This document shows, one piece after another, positions 8,295 through 17,658 of a DNA stretch of 40,693 bases. Under the pieces are notes generated by a model, which worked only from the letters and a program-made list of their open reading frames with translations, did not search any database and was not told the DNA's origin. Position numbers and translations under genes: made by a program. This DNA is from a virus. Each line of letters starts with the position of its first letter. Position 1 is the stretch's first letter. The stretch is from IMG/VR virus record IMGVR_UViG_3300031552_000011, positions 1 through 40,693 of that record, one strand, 5' to 3'.

Positions 8295-8843
8295 TCAAAG
8301 GTGGTACACATTACGGTTTACATGAAAAGTTGGCATATACGGGGTGCTCAGCGTAGGATAAACCAAATCAACATCACCAAGAGAACCGTCTGGCGTAATG
8401 GCTGCGTCAAAACGCAAAGGCTCCCCTTGTAGTTCAACAGCTATATCCTCAGGGACATCTTCTAGGAAATGCACAATACCCACAATATGAAATCCTAATG
8501 AAGTATCATTATCAAGCCCAATAGTGTAGCTGTTGTGCAACTCAATGGGTACCTTCAGCTTCGTATCTTTGATGATTTTAAGGATGGGCCGTAGGTATTT
8601 TTTCCACTGTACTCCAGGGCTGTTCTCGATTTCGTCAAGCATCTCCTCTTCAGAGGGGCCAGTTTCTTTGGGCTCTTCGTCAGTAGGTTCATCAGCTGGT
8701 GCATCTTCTGCAGGTGCCACTTCATCAGTTTTTTCTTCAGGGTCTTGCGCTTCCACTTGAATAGCAGTAGGCAAATCATAAGGGGAAGGAGCAGCATACT
8801 GCAGCGCAATCCCTCCCTCAGACAGGGTTTCTTTTTCCGACAT
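8295..8843 (-). CDS. Acidic head-region protein, unknown
   Basis: A 182-residue protein with a clear GAGGTGG ribosome site. The first 80 residues are rich in Glu, Asp, Pro and Ala; the C-terminal 100 look like a compact beta-rich domain. It lies directly after the portal gene, a spot often used for head-completion or core proteins, but nothing diagnostic is visible. Confidence 0.65.
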   Translation of the reverse strand: MSEKETLSEGGIALQYAAPSPYDLPTAIQVEAQDPEEKTDEVAPAEDAPADEPTDEEPKETGPSEEEMLDEIENSPGVQWKKYLRPILKIIKDTKLKVPIELHNSYTIGLDNDTSLGFHIVGIVHFLEDVPEDIAVELQGEPLRFDAAITPDGSLGDVDLVYPTLSTPYMPTFHVNRNVYHL

Positions 8844-8861
8844 GCTACCACCTCGAAGTGG

Positions 8862-11273
8862 CTAGGATTTCAAGAACGGGTTTGAATCGATGACACCAGT
8901 GAGAACGCGATTGTCTGATAGGTGTCCCTCGTAACGAGGGATAATACCCACTGGGTCAACGAATTTAGCAAGCTTGCTGTTGCCGCGACGACCACCAGCT
9001 TCAGCTATCTTGGACAGCATAACTATCTCGTTGCTCACCGATTTGGTGAGCCCATTGCCATCCATACGTGAAACGATGAACTTGCGTAGACGGTCGAAGG
9101 ACTCTTCTGGAATCTGTACGGGCGGGATAAATCCTAAACGGATAGCTAGATACTGCACCATGGTGGCTTGCATGGAATCCAGCCCCTCTTTGCGGCGCAG
9201 TTCTTGTGGAAGGTTGGTTGCCAGCTTTTGTCGGTGCTTGTGTTCTGGGTTCGTGTGGTCAATGCGATCTAGAATCTTCGCCACCCGACGCTGAGTCAAC
9301 CCGAAAAGAGCACCATCAGCATCCCATACAGGAATAGCCTCTAGGTCTTTAACGATATCGTTTGCTACCTTGAGTCGCTGAGCAATTACTTTCCTCGTGG
9401 GGATAGTAGGTTTCAGTGGGAAACGAGCTTTTGCCAGATCGGCACCAAAGCCTTCACCAGCACCTGGGGTAGGTGCTGCAGGTGGCAGCTCTGCTGCTCC
9501 ACCCCCACCAGCTTCTCCACCAGCTGCACCAGCCTCTTCGCCACCTCCCAACCCAGCCAGTCCTACTTCCTCGCCCGTAGGGAGCTCGCCCTCTTCGCCT
9601 AGTGGAAGCTCACCAGGAAGACCACCGCCAAGCTCACCTCCAAGCTCTCCACCTAAACCACCAAGCTCTCCACCTTTAAAAGCTCCTTCCTCATCGAAAC
9701 CATATTGTTGGCTGAGTTGTGCGATAGCACGACGATGTTCGAGAAGCTTCTTTCGCGTTTCCAAATCACTGTCAAAAGAATCAAGCGCTTTATCGATATC
9801 GAAGCCAGCCACCTGCGCTATCATTCTAATGGGCATAGGAAGCCCAGCTTCTTCAAGCGACTTCAAGATATCGAGGTAATCTCTATCTGCTATGGGAGAA
9901 AGCGGCTTGTCCCACTCGATTGTTGGAAGTTGATACTCTGGATTGGAGCGTTTGCTAATCTTTCGGCTAGTACGTATCCTGTGTGCAAGGTCTGCTTCGG
10001 ACCGCTTAACAAAACCATGCATCTGCGCCAACTGCAAAAACATCTTCTCCAGCATGATTTTGCGGGTGAAGTATGCACGTACAGCGCGGATCTTCTCGAG
10101 GAATGCAGACAGCACCATGTCCATGCTGTTATAGTTCGCCTCACCGCTTAAGAAGGTCGTAGAGACTCCTAATGCGTGCATCTTGGCTTCGCTGAGGAAC
10201 GCCCACTCGTCAGACAGTTTCCAGAAGTCTGCTCCTCCACCACCAACAGGAACAACCTCCACACCCTCACGAGTAACCACCTTGCCACCAATAGGGTCTT
10301 CTTCGGCTGCAAAAAACAAATCGAGAACTTCAGACATCTCGACATCGGTAGCATCAGGCCAAACTTTGATGTGCCAAAGCGGGCCTGCTCGTCTACGTGC
10401 GCCAGCGATGCTGGCATCGAGTAGGGCCTTCTCGTAGATTTTGAACGGCATGATACGAGTGAGATACGAAGTGCCGTAGTAGTCGGTAGAGAAGACGCGG
10501 CGAGGCAGGAACATCGTATTCTCTGGCGCCAGAGGAATTGGACGTCCAGCGGCCATGAGGCTTACAAGGATTGGATCTATTCCACGTCTCTGAGCAACTA
10601 TACGTTCATCGGAGGAGATCGCCCATTCACGCATATCCTGTGTAGGTTGGATATCGATGATGGGGTCTAAGCTGGGGATGGGCGAGACTTTGATGGAAAC
10701 GTAATCCAGATCGTGTGGAATAGTCTCTGTCCAGTAGCCCATCTTCGTGTCCATGATCATATGGAACACGAACTTGCCGAACGTCAAGTAGTCGCTCAGC
10801 AAGACAGGCATGATGGGGATGATGCCAGAAGCTTCGATTGCGTCCTGGTAAAATTGGATAATTTCTCCGTCCTCAATCCCACTGAGAATCACATTTGAAC
10901 TGAACGCGAGGTCACGGTAGTATTCAGTAGCGGGCCCCGCGATGGGGTCAAACATAATCAGGTTGCGGAAGATTTTATGCTGGGTCTGGGGATCTGCTGG
11001 CATGAAGTCTTCAGCGATGGTCGGATCTTCCGCTCGCTCGAAGACTGGAGAATAACGCTGAGACATGTCCGCACCTGCTTGAGCAGGTGCAGTCACATTG
11101 GTCATTGAGCCCACCGCATGACGACGCTTGTACGCAGGAGCTCCACCTGTGGTAGCAGTTCCGTAACGACGACGGGCATTTGGAGAGGAGCTATGCGGAC
11201 GCATTACCGCTGCAGTGCGGTTGGCAACGCGTCTATAGCGCCCCTCTGTCATGTCGAATTTTACCTTGAACAT
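8862..11273 (-). CDS. Portal protein
   Basis: An 803-residue protein two genes after large terminase, the usual place of the portal. Its size and content fit a long-form phage portal: a mixed N-terminal body with AGARRRAGPLWHIKV-type core segments, a long helical region after residue about 430, and a Gly/Glu/Leu low-complexity segment near residues 530-600. The portal forms the dodecameric DNA gate at a capsid vertex and docks the terminase. GAGGT precedes the ATG. The N-terminus (FDMTEGRYRRVAN) weakly resembles the shared YRG motif. The family call rests on gene order, size and overall character. Confidence 0.75.
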   Translation of the reverse strand: MFKVKFDMTEGRYRRVANRTAAVMRPHSSSPNARRRYGTATTGGAPAYKRRHAVGSMTNVTAPAQAGADMSQRYSPVFERAEDPTIAEDFMPADPQTQHKIFRNLIMFDPIAGPATEYYRDLAFSSNVILSGIEDGEIIQFYQDAIEASGIIPIMPVLLSDYLTFGKFVFHMIMDTKMGYWTETIPHDLDYVSIKVSPIPSLDPIIDIQPTQDMREWAISSDERIVAQRRGIDPILVSLMAAGRPIPLAPENTMFLPRRVFSTDYYGTSYLTRIMPFKIYEKALLDASIAGARRRAGPLWHIKVWPDATDVEMSEVLDLFFAAEEDPIGGKVVTREGVEVVPVGGGGADFWKLSDEWAFLSEAKMHALGVSTTFLSGEANYNSMDMVLSAFLEKIRAVRAYFTRKIMLEKMFLQLAQMHGFVKRSEADLAHRIRTSRKISKRSNPEYQLPTIEWDKPLSPIADRDYLDILKSLEEAGLPMPIRMIAQVAGFDIDKALDSFDSDLETRKKLLEHRRAIAQLSQQYGFDEEGAFKGGELGGLGGELGGELGGGLPGELPLGEEGELPTGEEVGLAGLGGGEEAGAAGGEAGGGGAAELPPAAPTPGAGEGFGADLAKARFPLKPTIPTRKVIAQRLKVANDIVKDLEAIPVWDADGALFGLTQRRVAKILDRIDHTNPEHKHRQKLATNLPQELRRKEGLDSMQATMVQYLAIRLGFIPPVQIPEESFDRLRKFIVSRMDGNGLTKSVSNEIVMLSKIAEAGGRRGNSKLAKFVDPVGIIPRYEGHLSDNRVLTGVIDSNPFLKS

Positions 11274-11319
11274 GCGTACCTCAACAGCTTCGTCAGCTGC
11301 TGTAAACTTTTACACTGTA

Positions 11320-11691
11320 CTACTGATGATCCATCCAAAGAACAACCTTGCACCTCTTGCAGAACTTGGCTGGTTCATACGTCGCCAGTTTTACCTGCTC
11401 CATATTACTTTTACAGCGTGGGCACTTGTTTTTACTACGTAACGACTCGATTTCTTCAAAACGAGCTGTCGATGAAATAGGGGCTACCACTCCAGCTGTA
11501 CGCAGGTTGGGAGCATCCAACTTACTAATACGATTGGAGATAATCTGTTTAGCCAATCCAGCTTGACGTGCGTCGAGCCTATCCTCGAAGCCAGCTGCTC
11601 GAAGGGTTCCGACCAAACGCTGTATGCCACTTGTGCTGATGGCTACGTCTGCGTCCGAACAAACGCTCTGTACCAGTGTGTAGATGTTCAT
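11320..11691 (-). CDS. Small zinc-ribbon protein between terminase and portal
   Basis: A 123-residue protein with AGGA upstream of the ATG. The C-terminus has two CxxC knuckles (CPRCKSN and CKRCKVV) forming a zinc ribbon; the N-terminal 80 residues are helical. Position inside the terminase-portal pair suggests a packaging or head-assembly accessory protein. Function unknown. Confidence 0.7.
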   Translation of the reverse strand: MNIYTLVQSVCSDADVAISTSGIQRLVGTLRAAGFEDRLDARQAGLAKQIISNRISKLDAPNLRTAGVVAPISSTARFEEIESLRSKNKCPRCKSNMEQVKLATYEPAKFCKRCKVVLWMDHQ

Positions 11692-11693
11692 TG

Positions 11694-14030
11694 TTATCGT
11701 CCTCTGAAAAGTCGCGTTGACCTGTTGTGAGAGATTCCTACGGAACGCTCACTGGAACGTGTTCCAGCGAACTCACCGCCACTGTATATTGAACCTACTG
11801 CGCTCATGCCACGGCTACTTGCGCCGCGAAAGACACCAGCAGTTTGGATACCAGGCAGGCGCCGACCGTGGCCGTAACTGCGTTTTACGTAGATGTCTTG
11901 GTTGCGTCTAATCTGGCTATGGCACAAGGCAGCTACACGGAACAAGTCGTCCGTTCCACCATCAGGTTTGTACAGCTTTCGCCCAAACTGTTCCACGGTC
12001 GTCAACTGCAGTTGGAAGTGCGCTCGAGGATAGGCGGACCGCATAGCCACCGTCCGCATCTTAATGAGCTCATCGGGATCTATCTCGGGCTTGGGGAAGT
12101 GCGCCTTCATGTCCTGCAAGTCGTGCTTGAAGTCCTCGAAGTCTTTCCACTTCAACGTATACCGCTGGGCGGCGTCTTGCCCGTAGGTGTCACGCAGATC
12201 GAGCACTTGCATTGCGCTGTTCCAGCGGTCGAAAACTACATGTACAAACTGGAATGTCCGCATCAACGGAACGATGAGCTCGTTGTAGCACCACAGTAGA
12301 TCTACGTGGAAGCCTTTATACGGAGCCACCTCAAGAAACTCCTCGTAGATCACGGTGTCTGTAGGAGGATCGTACTTGGCAACGCACAAGGCAAACGAGT
12401 CGTTGACTTCACCGTTATCGATTGCCAACACACGAGCGCTGTAAATATCAGGCTGCATGCTCTTCAGCACAGGACGAAGGAGCGCCAAGCTATCTGTACG
12501 ATGCTCTTTCTCGATAGAGTAGGTGAAGAGGGGCTCCACTTCACCTTCGGTAGATGACACTAGTTGCTTCACCAAATCGTAGTTTGGGAAGAATGGGCTG
12601 AGAGCGCGTGGTGGGATCGCATAGAAGTCTCGCATCAGAGACTCGGGGTCACCACGCTTCTGCTCCTTGATGGTTTCCTCGTCTTCGTCTGGGTTGGCTT
12701 CCCATGTCGCATAGTGCGTGTAGAACATTCGTGGGCTTTTGTTGGCCACGGCTGCTCGCTGCATAATTGGATCTGAGATGGATGTTGGGCTTGAGATGTT
12801 GAACATATACGCATCAAGCGTATTGTAGTCACCTTGGTCCCGGCGCCGACGGTTTGCCTGTGTACGGATAGTCTGAAGGCTGTTTTCCAATGCGTTGAAA
12901 ACCTCAGTACCATCCTTCACGCCCGTGCGTCGTTTGCCATCCTGGTTCGTGTTAAACCAGCCCATTTCGTCCATCGCGGCAAAGATGCGTGTTGCACCAC
13001 GAAGGGTGATGGAGCTTGCCGCTTGCATGTAGATGGCAATGCGTTTGCCTGGGTAAAATATGAAACGCTTGGCAGCCTCATACAGAGAAACACCTAAACG
13101 TTTACCTTCTTCGATGTTGTGCTTTTTGACTGCTCTAAACCAGGGTGAGTTTTCATATATCTGTCTAAAGGACTTCCATAGGTTGTCCTCTGCCTGATAG
13201 ATGGTAGGTGCCACAAATGACGCTTGAAGAATAGAGTTGCTCGCCTGCTCAAAGTATCGTGTTGGGTTGGGAAGTGCCAGGTAGCGATGCAACACATAGG
13301 GTGCGGCAAAAGTGGCTACCGTATATGATTTACCAGACCTCTGCCCCCACACACCAACGAGTTCGTTGGGAGGAACTGGGCGTATGGGCGTGCCGTCTTC
13401 GTAGCTATTGTAGTCTGCGAAGCGGGGATCTCTGATCCAGTCTGAAAGCATCTCTGTGCGGTTACGGCGGCACTTGGGGCAGATGCCGTGCTCGAGGAGC
13501 ACGAAGCGATCTAGCATATTCCCTAGACTGTCATCGACGGGAACCGTATGCACGTAGTGTGTATCGGAGCACAGGTAGCAGACATCGGCAAAGAATTGCG
13601 CCAACACCTGGAACTGACGTGGGCGTAGCTCACCAGAAAAGCCAAGAAAGTTGGCGTCTCGGCACCACTCGATGATGTTAGCAGCTACGGGGAAACTTCG
13701 TTCAGTGAAGATGGAGGGATCGAGGTCTGCAGAGATAGCGAGCCGCATGAGCTCGCGTGGGCTGGGAAGTCCATCAGCCTCGATGTCATCTGCTTCTGAA
13801 GCGGCATCCAGAGCGGCGTAGATGTCTCCAAACGGTTCTGGGGAGTCATCTGGGGCTTGTGGAGATGGTGGGGGTGGTGCAGCTACAAGTTCTACACGCT
13901 CTTCCGCAGGTTCTTCGTTTTTCTTTTTCTTACGCTTTTTTGATCCACGACGCTCATCTCCCAGACCCCCGAAAGCTTCAATCGGACGCTTCTTCAACTT
14001 CAGTAGACTTTTGGGTTTCTTGGGAGACAT
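11694..14030 (-). CDS. terL: Terminase large subunit (packaging ATPase/nuclease)
   Basis: A 778-residue protein. The Walker A motif GVWGQRSGKS is at about residues 226-235 and Walker B (TRIFAAMDEMGW) at about 347-358. A RNase H-like nuclease domain starts with an acidic strand (VLAIDNGEVND, Asp near 538), followed by VVFDRWNSAMQ. TerL cuts concatemeric DNA and pumps it into the prohead through the portal. Unusual additions are a Lys/Arg-rich then Pro-rich N-terminal extension of about 90 residues and two CxxC pairs (CYLC, CPKC, about 151-188) in front of the ATPase core that could bind zinc. Neighbours fit the packaging module. Confidence 0.92.
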   Translation of the reverse strand: MSPKKPKSLLKLKKRPIEAFGGLGDERRGSKKRKKKKNEEPAEERVELVAAPPPPSPQAPDDSPEPFGDIYAALDAASEADDIEADGLPSPRELMRLAISADLDPSIFTERSFPVAANIIEWCRDANFLGFSGELRPRQFQVLAQFFADVCYLCSDTHYVHTVPVDDSLGNMLDRFVLLEHGICPKCRRNRTEMLSDWIRDPRFADYNSYEDGTPIRPVPPNELVGVWGQRSGKSYTVATFAAPYVLHRYLALPNPTRYFEQASNSILQASFVAPTIYQAEDNLWKSFRQIYENSPWFRAVKKHNIEEGKRLGVSLYEAAKRFIFYPGKRIAIYMQAASSITLRGATRIFAAMDEMGWFNTNQDGKRRTGVKDGTEVFNALENSLQTIRTQANRRRRDQGDYNTLDAYMFNISSPTSISDPIMQRAAVANKSPRMFYTHYATWEANPDEDEETIKEQKRGDPESLMRDFYAIPPRALSPFFPNYDLVKQLVSSTEGEVEPLFTYSIEKEHRTDSLALLRPVLKSMQPDIYSARVLAIDNGEVNDSFALCVAKYDPPTDTVIYEEFLEVAPYKGFHVDLLWCYNELIVPLMRTFQFVHVVFDRWNSAMQVLDLRDTYGQDAAQRYTLKWKDFEDFKHDLQDMKAHFPKPEIDPDELIKMRTVAMRSAYPRAHFQLQLTTVEQFGRKLYKPDGGTDDLFRVAALCHSQIRRNQDIYVKRSYGHGRRLPGIQTAGVFRGASSRGMSAVGSIYSGGEFAGTRSSERSVGISHNRSTRLFRGR

Positions 14031-14047
14031 ACGAATTTTGTTGGTGT

Positions 14048-14401
14048 TTAAATGTCGTCACCAGCAGGCTTACGCGGCTTGACGGTGGGATATGTTCCAG
14101 TGGCTTTGCGGTGGAGTGTACGTAGAAGCTTAAGGAGATCTTCCGCCCGTTTGGTAGTTTCTATCACGCTTTTCTCTGCACTATGAAGTTCTTCAACTAG
14201 TGCCGCCATCTCTGGCCGTCCTCTTGCACGCATGATTCTAATTACCCCCGTGGTAGTGCGCGGAAGCTCCTCTTGAGGACTGCTTTGTTCTAATTCTTTT
14301 TCAGCAGGATCCTTTTGAGGCATGACCTCCTTTGGCATGAAAATCATGGATTCTCCCTCTTGCTCACTGTGTCCATTATCCCAACCATCCTGGGCACACA
14401 T
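14048..14401 (-). CDS. Small charged protein upstream of terL
   Basis: A 117-residue, highly charged, mostly helical protein with a GGGGAG ribosome site. It ends 17 bases before the TerL start. The position would suit a terminase partner or regulator, but the sequence has no HTH or other signature. Function unknown. Confidence 0.6.
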   Translation of the reverse strand: MCAQDGWDNGHSEQEGESMIFMPKEVMPQKDPAEKELEQSSPQEELPRTTTGVIRIMRARGRPEMAALVEELHSAEKSVIETTKRAEDLLKLLRTLHRKATGTYPTVKPRKPAGDDI

Positions 14402-14415
14402 AGTTGCCTACTCCC

Positions 14416-14868
14416 CTACGACAATGACTTGACCAGCTGCGTCACCAACGTTTGCTGCTGCACCATGATCTGATTCAGGGTGTCGATGGTGCCCTTCATA
14501 GACGCAACATGGCTGCTCTGCGTTTCCATATCTTGTCTGTACGTGTCCCTGCTAACGTACGTAACCCCACAAGTTGTCTGATGCCGCAAATGCTCGCTTA
14601 TCGTCTCGTTGATTTTCTTGAGTGCTTCATCGGCGTCATACTGCACCCGCTTAATCGATTCCTTGATTTCCTGTATCTGTTGCTTGCGTAACTCGTTCTC
14701 TGCTTCTTGTTTTTTGCGGAGTAGATAAAAGAATGCACCTAGGAGAAGTGGTATCACAATCCCAGCCAAGCTGGTCACATCACGCCAATTGAAGCCGCCA
14801 GAACTCTGAGCAGCCTTTTCTGCAGCACTCAGCACAAGGAAAAACAAACTATAGAAAAAATTGGTCAT
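14416..14868 (-). CDS. Holin-like two-helix membrane protein with coiled coil
   Basis: A 150-residue protein. Hydrophobic helices span about residues 3-16 and 30-51, the second flanked by Arg/Lys. A long charged coiled coil (about 52-100) and a polar tail follow. Two membrane helices near the N-terminus and a charged C-terminus are compatible with a class II holin. The lysozyme-like gene about 0.9 kb upstream on the same strand supports a lysis role, but membrane-anchored tail or coat accessory proteins can look the same. Confidence 0.5.
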   Translation of the reverse strand: MTNFFYSLFFLVLSAAEKAAQSSGGFNWRDVTSLAGIVIPLLLGAFFYLLRKKQEAENELRKQQIQEIKESIKRVQYDADEALKKINETISEHLRHQTTCGVTYVSRDTYRQDMETQSSHVASMKGTIDTLNQIMVQQQTLVTQLVKSLS

Positions 14869-14884
14869 CGTTCAGTCCACATAA

Positions 14885-15574
14885 TTACTGCGAGTTAAAA
14901 TCTCTCTGAGTTGTTAACTCCACAAAATCTACCAGATGCTTCAGAACTGAGGCGTCAGGAATGATAGGACTCTTGCGCAGGAATTTGGAGATCGCAAATA
15001 GGAAATCCTTGTCTACTTCCGTGTCTGGGTTGGGTGCCCCTTTCTTGGCTTCTCGATCTGCAATCTCAGGAAGCGCATAGCCAAGCATTGCTCCCAACGC
15101 AGCTGCTAAGCTGGGCAACTCCCCCTCCAGCACCTCACCATTGCGAAGGACCGTGTACGTCATCCCATCGTAGTTGGCGATGTCGAAAGCTACGTCGCCT
15201 ATAGTAACTGAAACTGGGAATGAGTTATCAGAAGGAATAGGTGCACCCTCACCAATCTCCTCAGGAGGCTCTCCTTCTTCTAAAGGCTCCTCAACCTCCG
15301 TGGCTACCACCTCAAGACGATTGTTCCCGTTATCTGTGTAGGAAAGGATGGGTTGCCCAACAGCTACATTGGGGTAGCGGGGAGACAGTGTGTCAATGAT
15401 ATTTTCGATTACTACAGGAATGTGGCTATTGTCGGAAGTAGCGTACTCGAGCAGTAACGATGGCTGCTCAGATGCTACGTCGGCTACCACAGCAGGTAGC
15501 CGACTGGAAGATACACGCAGCAGGAGCAGATCCCGCAATTCATCTACAAAATGCGCTGCAGAAGTGACAGACAT
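14885..15574 (-). CDS. Unknown protein, probable structural accessory
   Basis: A 229-residue protein with an AAGAGG ribosome site. The N-terminal 90 residues look alpha/beta, a Pro/Glu linker (about 95-115) follows, then a second domain with a beta-rich VSVTIGDVAFDI stretch and helices. It may be a two-domain virion or head-tail joining protein. No family recognised. Confidence 0.6.
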   Translation of the reverse strand: MSVTSAAHFVDELRDLLLLRVSSSRLPAVVADVASEQPSLLLEYATSDNSHIPVVIENIIDTLSPRYPNVAVGQPILSYTDNGNNRLEVVATEVEEPLEEGEPPEEIGEGAPIPSDNSFPVSVTIGDVAFDIANYDGMTYTVLRNGEVLEGELPSLAAALGAMLGYALPEIADREAKKGAPNPDTEVDKDFLFAISKFLRKSPIIPDASVLKHLVDFVELTTQRDFNSQ

Positions 15575-15648
15575 ACTGAACCTCTTGGAATGCCCAGGTC
15601 AGCTCAAACCAATATTAGCAACGTCAAATTTTGCTGACACAGGCTCTT

Positions 15649-15669
15649 CTAGGGCTTTCTACACCCTAG
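15649..15669 (-). terminator. Weak hairpin after the lysozyme-like gene
   Basis: CTAGGG / CCCTAG with a 9-nt loop lies in the 135-nt gap between the genes at 15710 and 15574. There is no T-run on the minus strand, so it is more likely a pause or mRNA-stability hairpin than an efficient terminator. Confidence 0.25.
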
Positions 15670-15709
15670 TAGACAGTAACTTCAATTTGTTGAAATTTGT
15701 AGCGAAGTG

Positions 15710-16828
15710 CTACTTGCGGGAGGGCTTGCCGAAAAGGAAGGAAGTGAATGCTGTATCGGTTTGAGGCGGCGCGTAAAATACAGTCCTGATCTTCGTCAAG
15801 CTGTAGCAACGACGACAGCTTCGCTTAGAACGAAGGTTCTGACGAGCGCCATACTCGAAACAGGTAACCTTCTTCCAGTAGGCTGCTTTGTGACGGCAAC
15901 TGTTGCGCCGTTTCTTGCAGTCCAGAAGTGCTAAACGGTAGGCCTCCTTGCCATCGAAACGCTTAGGGCTTATCCAGCATCTCGAGCACTGCTCTGAACG
16001 CCGATAGAAGGTTCCCTGGTTATATCTGTTCAAGACACAGCGACGTGTAGGAAGATTGCGCTTTATGCGCTTTGAGTCAGTACAGAAAGCAATGTGACGT
16101 GAAAGCTCCTCCGCGCTCTTTAGAAACGACAGCTTGGGAGAACGTGCCAGCTTCTTGCACATGCTCTGTACGTACTTCATACTGCCACGCACGTGGTGCT
16201 GTGTCATACCACAGTCGGCATAGCAGTTGTAGTTACGTAGCTTGTACTTGCAGGCAGTGTTGATGAGGATGAGGTTACGGAAATCGCTTTCCATCCGACC
16301 AACAGCAATCAAGAACGTGGCGTCTACACCTACCTTCTCCTGTGCGTTCAGGGCCGCCTCAGCAACAATGTAGCGCCGCTTGACCCACCAGGCGTCATAC
16401 TTGTAGCAACGCTTCCACTTACGCAGGCAGAGCTTGTAGCGGTATGCCTTGCCACTCTTACGTGGGTCTGCATCCGTCTTGAACTTGTCGCAGCGCTTCT
16501 TCCAACGCTCGTCACACTGCTTGCGATCAATGGGCTTCCCACCCCTGTCCTCAATTGCAGCCACAGCCTTCGCAAGCTTATCAAGATGCTGCTTACGAAG
16601 CTCGGGTGTGGCAAAGGTGATCTTGTTCAAGGACAGTATTGGATCAGTGATCTCGGCTTCTTTCTTGACCTTACCTTCTTTCTTTTGTGGTTGTTCTGTA
16701 GTCGTGGGCTTGACTACTTTCTGCTCAACTGTCACCCCATTGTGAGTGGCTGGAGGAGAATCCGCAACTGCAATGGCAGCGCAGAGAATAATCCCCACCA
16801 ATGTACTGAAAAATAGCGTTCTCTTCAT
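15710..16828 (-). CDS. Secreted Cys-rich lytic transglycosylase-like enzyme
   Basis: The chosen ATG at 16828 has AAGGAG upstream and begins a signal peptide (MKRTLFFSTLVGIILCAAIA, cleavage near residue 22). The 372-residue protein has an SLT/lysozyme-like core: a helix with catalytic-type Glu in IAVGRMESDF (E180), then CGMTQHHVRG (about 206-215) matching the glycine/Gln region of lytic transglycosylases. The mature part is very basic and has about 20 Cys, several in C-x6/7-C pairs around Trp or Arg (CDERWKKRC, CLRKWKRC), implying disulfides in an oxidising compartment. It probably degrades peptidoglycan, either as an endolysin exported by the Sec system or as a periplasmic enzyme. Confidence 0.65.
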   Translation of the reverse strand: MKRTLFFSTLVGIILCAAIAVADSPPATHNGVTVEQKVVKPTTTEQPQKKEGKVKKEAEITDPILSLNKITFATPELRKQHLDKLAKAVAAIEDRGGKPIDRKQCDERWKKRCDKFKTDADPRKSGKAYRYKLCLRKWKRCYKYDAWWVKRRYIVAEAALNAQEKVGVDATFLIAVGRMESDFRNLILINTACKYKLRNYNCYADCGMTQHHVRGSMKYVQSMCKKLARSPKLSFLKSAEELSRHIAFCTDSKRIKRNLPTRRCVLNRYNQGTFYRRSEQCSRCWISPKRFDGKEAYRLALLDCKKRRNSCRHKAAYWKKVTCFEYGARQNLRSKRSCRRCYSLTKIRTVFYAPPQTDTAFTSFLFGKPSRK

Positions 16829-16878
16829 AATCTTCAACTCCTTTCGTGCAACTCCGCAAAAGCGTGTGCCTTGTTGCA

Positions 16879-16906
16879 TACTACTAATTTACAAGGCGTG
16901 GGCAAC
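16879..16906 (-). promoter_or_regulatory. Possible sigma70 promoter of the lysozyme-like gene
   Basis: The minus strand shows TTGCCC (906-901), a 16-nt spacer and TAGTAT (884-879), about 50 nt upstream of the ATG at 16828. The match is moderate. It lies in a 184-nt gap otherwise lacking genes. Confidence 0.35.
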
Positions 16907-17012
16907 TTTTTGGAAAATAATCCGAAAAAATTGCAATGGAGCTGCACTTGTGACCGCAGTTTTTTCTCGACTTACGTCGACCATCTCAAAATCCTTGTAG
17001 AAATAGGAAGGG

Positions 17013-17657
17013 CTAGTGGATACTAGGATCCTGCGAAGAATTCGCGTCGGCGGGTTTTTTGGCTGCTTTACGCTGCCGGGTTGGAGAAGCTAGCAATTGC
17101 TGAAGACGCTCTACCAGAGTCTCAGTCTCAGTTTCTAAACGAGTACCGAAACGGTCTAGCATGCGTTTAACCGCGTTATCCGCAGAGCGATACTGCGAGT
17201 GGTCAACAAGGGTTGCTAACTCCTCACGAAGCTTTTTGGCCTCCTCAGATATTAGCAGTATCGTTTGACGGATAAGGGGTGAAAGAATCTTTTCAACGAT
17301 GTCTTGTGTGAGCTCTTCCGATGGACGGATGCGCTCCATCGCTACAACAAGCTCACGTGCCTCACGCATCAGGTTGACGTAGTGAGTCATCGCAGAGTTG
17401 TTGGCATCGGGATCGAAGTCGTACTGTACCTTTCGATCCTCAGCTACTATCCGAATCTCCCGTAGTAGGTCGTTCAGAAGCTCATGCCCCACATTGTTCA
17501 ACGCACCCACACACTTCTGAATGTGGTCGTTGAGCATCGGTACGCTGACGTAGTGCTTCTCTGCAAGCTCCGCTACAGACATCTCTCCACGCTCGATATC
17601 ATCATTGAGCTGACGAAGCGCCCGCGTGGGGAAATTATTGCACAGGTCACATCCCAT
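17013..17657 (-). CDS. HTH-coiled-coil protein, small terminase candidate
   Basis: A 214-residue protein. Residues about 24-48 (MSVAELAEKHYVSVPMLNDH) form a helix-turn-helix, followed by long helical segments and a Lys/Ala-rich tail. Two Cys at the N-terminus (CDLC) plus C49 might bind metal. An N-terminal HTH followed by an oligomerising helical region is the usual design of small terminase subunits, which recognise packaging sites. It lies 3 kb upstream of terL rather than adjacent, so the call is an inference. A transcription regulator is the alternative. Confidence 0.45.
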   Translation of the reverse strand: MGCDLCNNFPTRALRQLNDDIERGEMSVAELAEKHYVSVPMLNDHIQKCVGALNNVGHELLNDLLREIRIVAEDRKVQYDFDPDANNSAMTHYVNLMREARELVVAMERIRPSEELTQDIVEKILSPLIRQTILLISEEAKKLREELATLVDHSQYRSADNAVKRMLDRFGTRLETETETLVERLQQLLASPTRQRKAAKKPADANSSQDPSIH

Positions 17658-17658
17658 G

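Noticed and set aside
15590-15620. Promoter with TTGACG in the gap before the gene at 15574
   Set aside because: No acceptable -10 at 15-19 nt; the nearest TAATAT is only 6 nt away.
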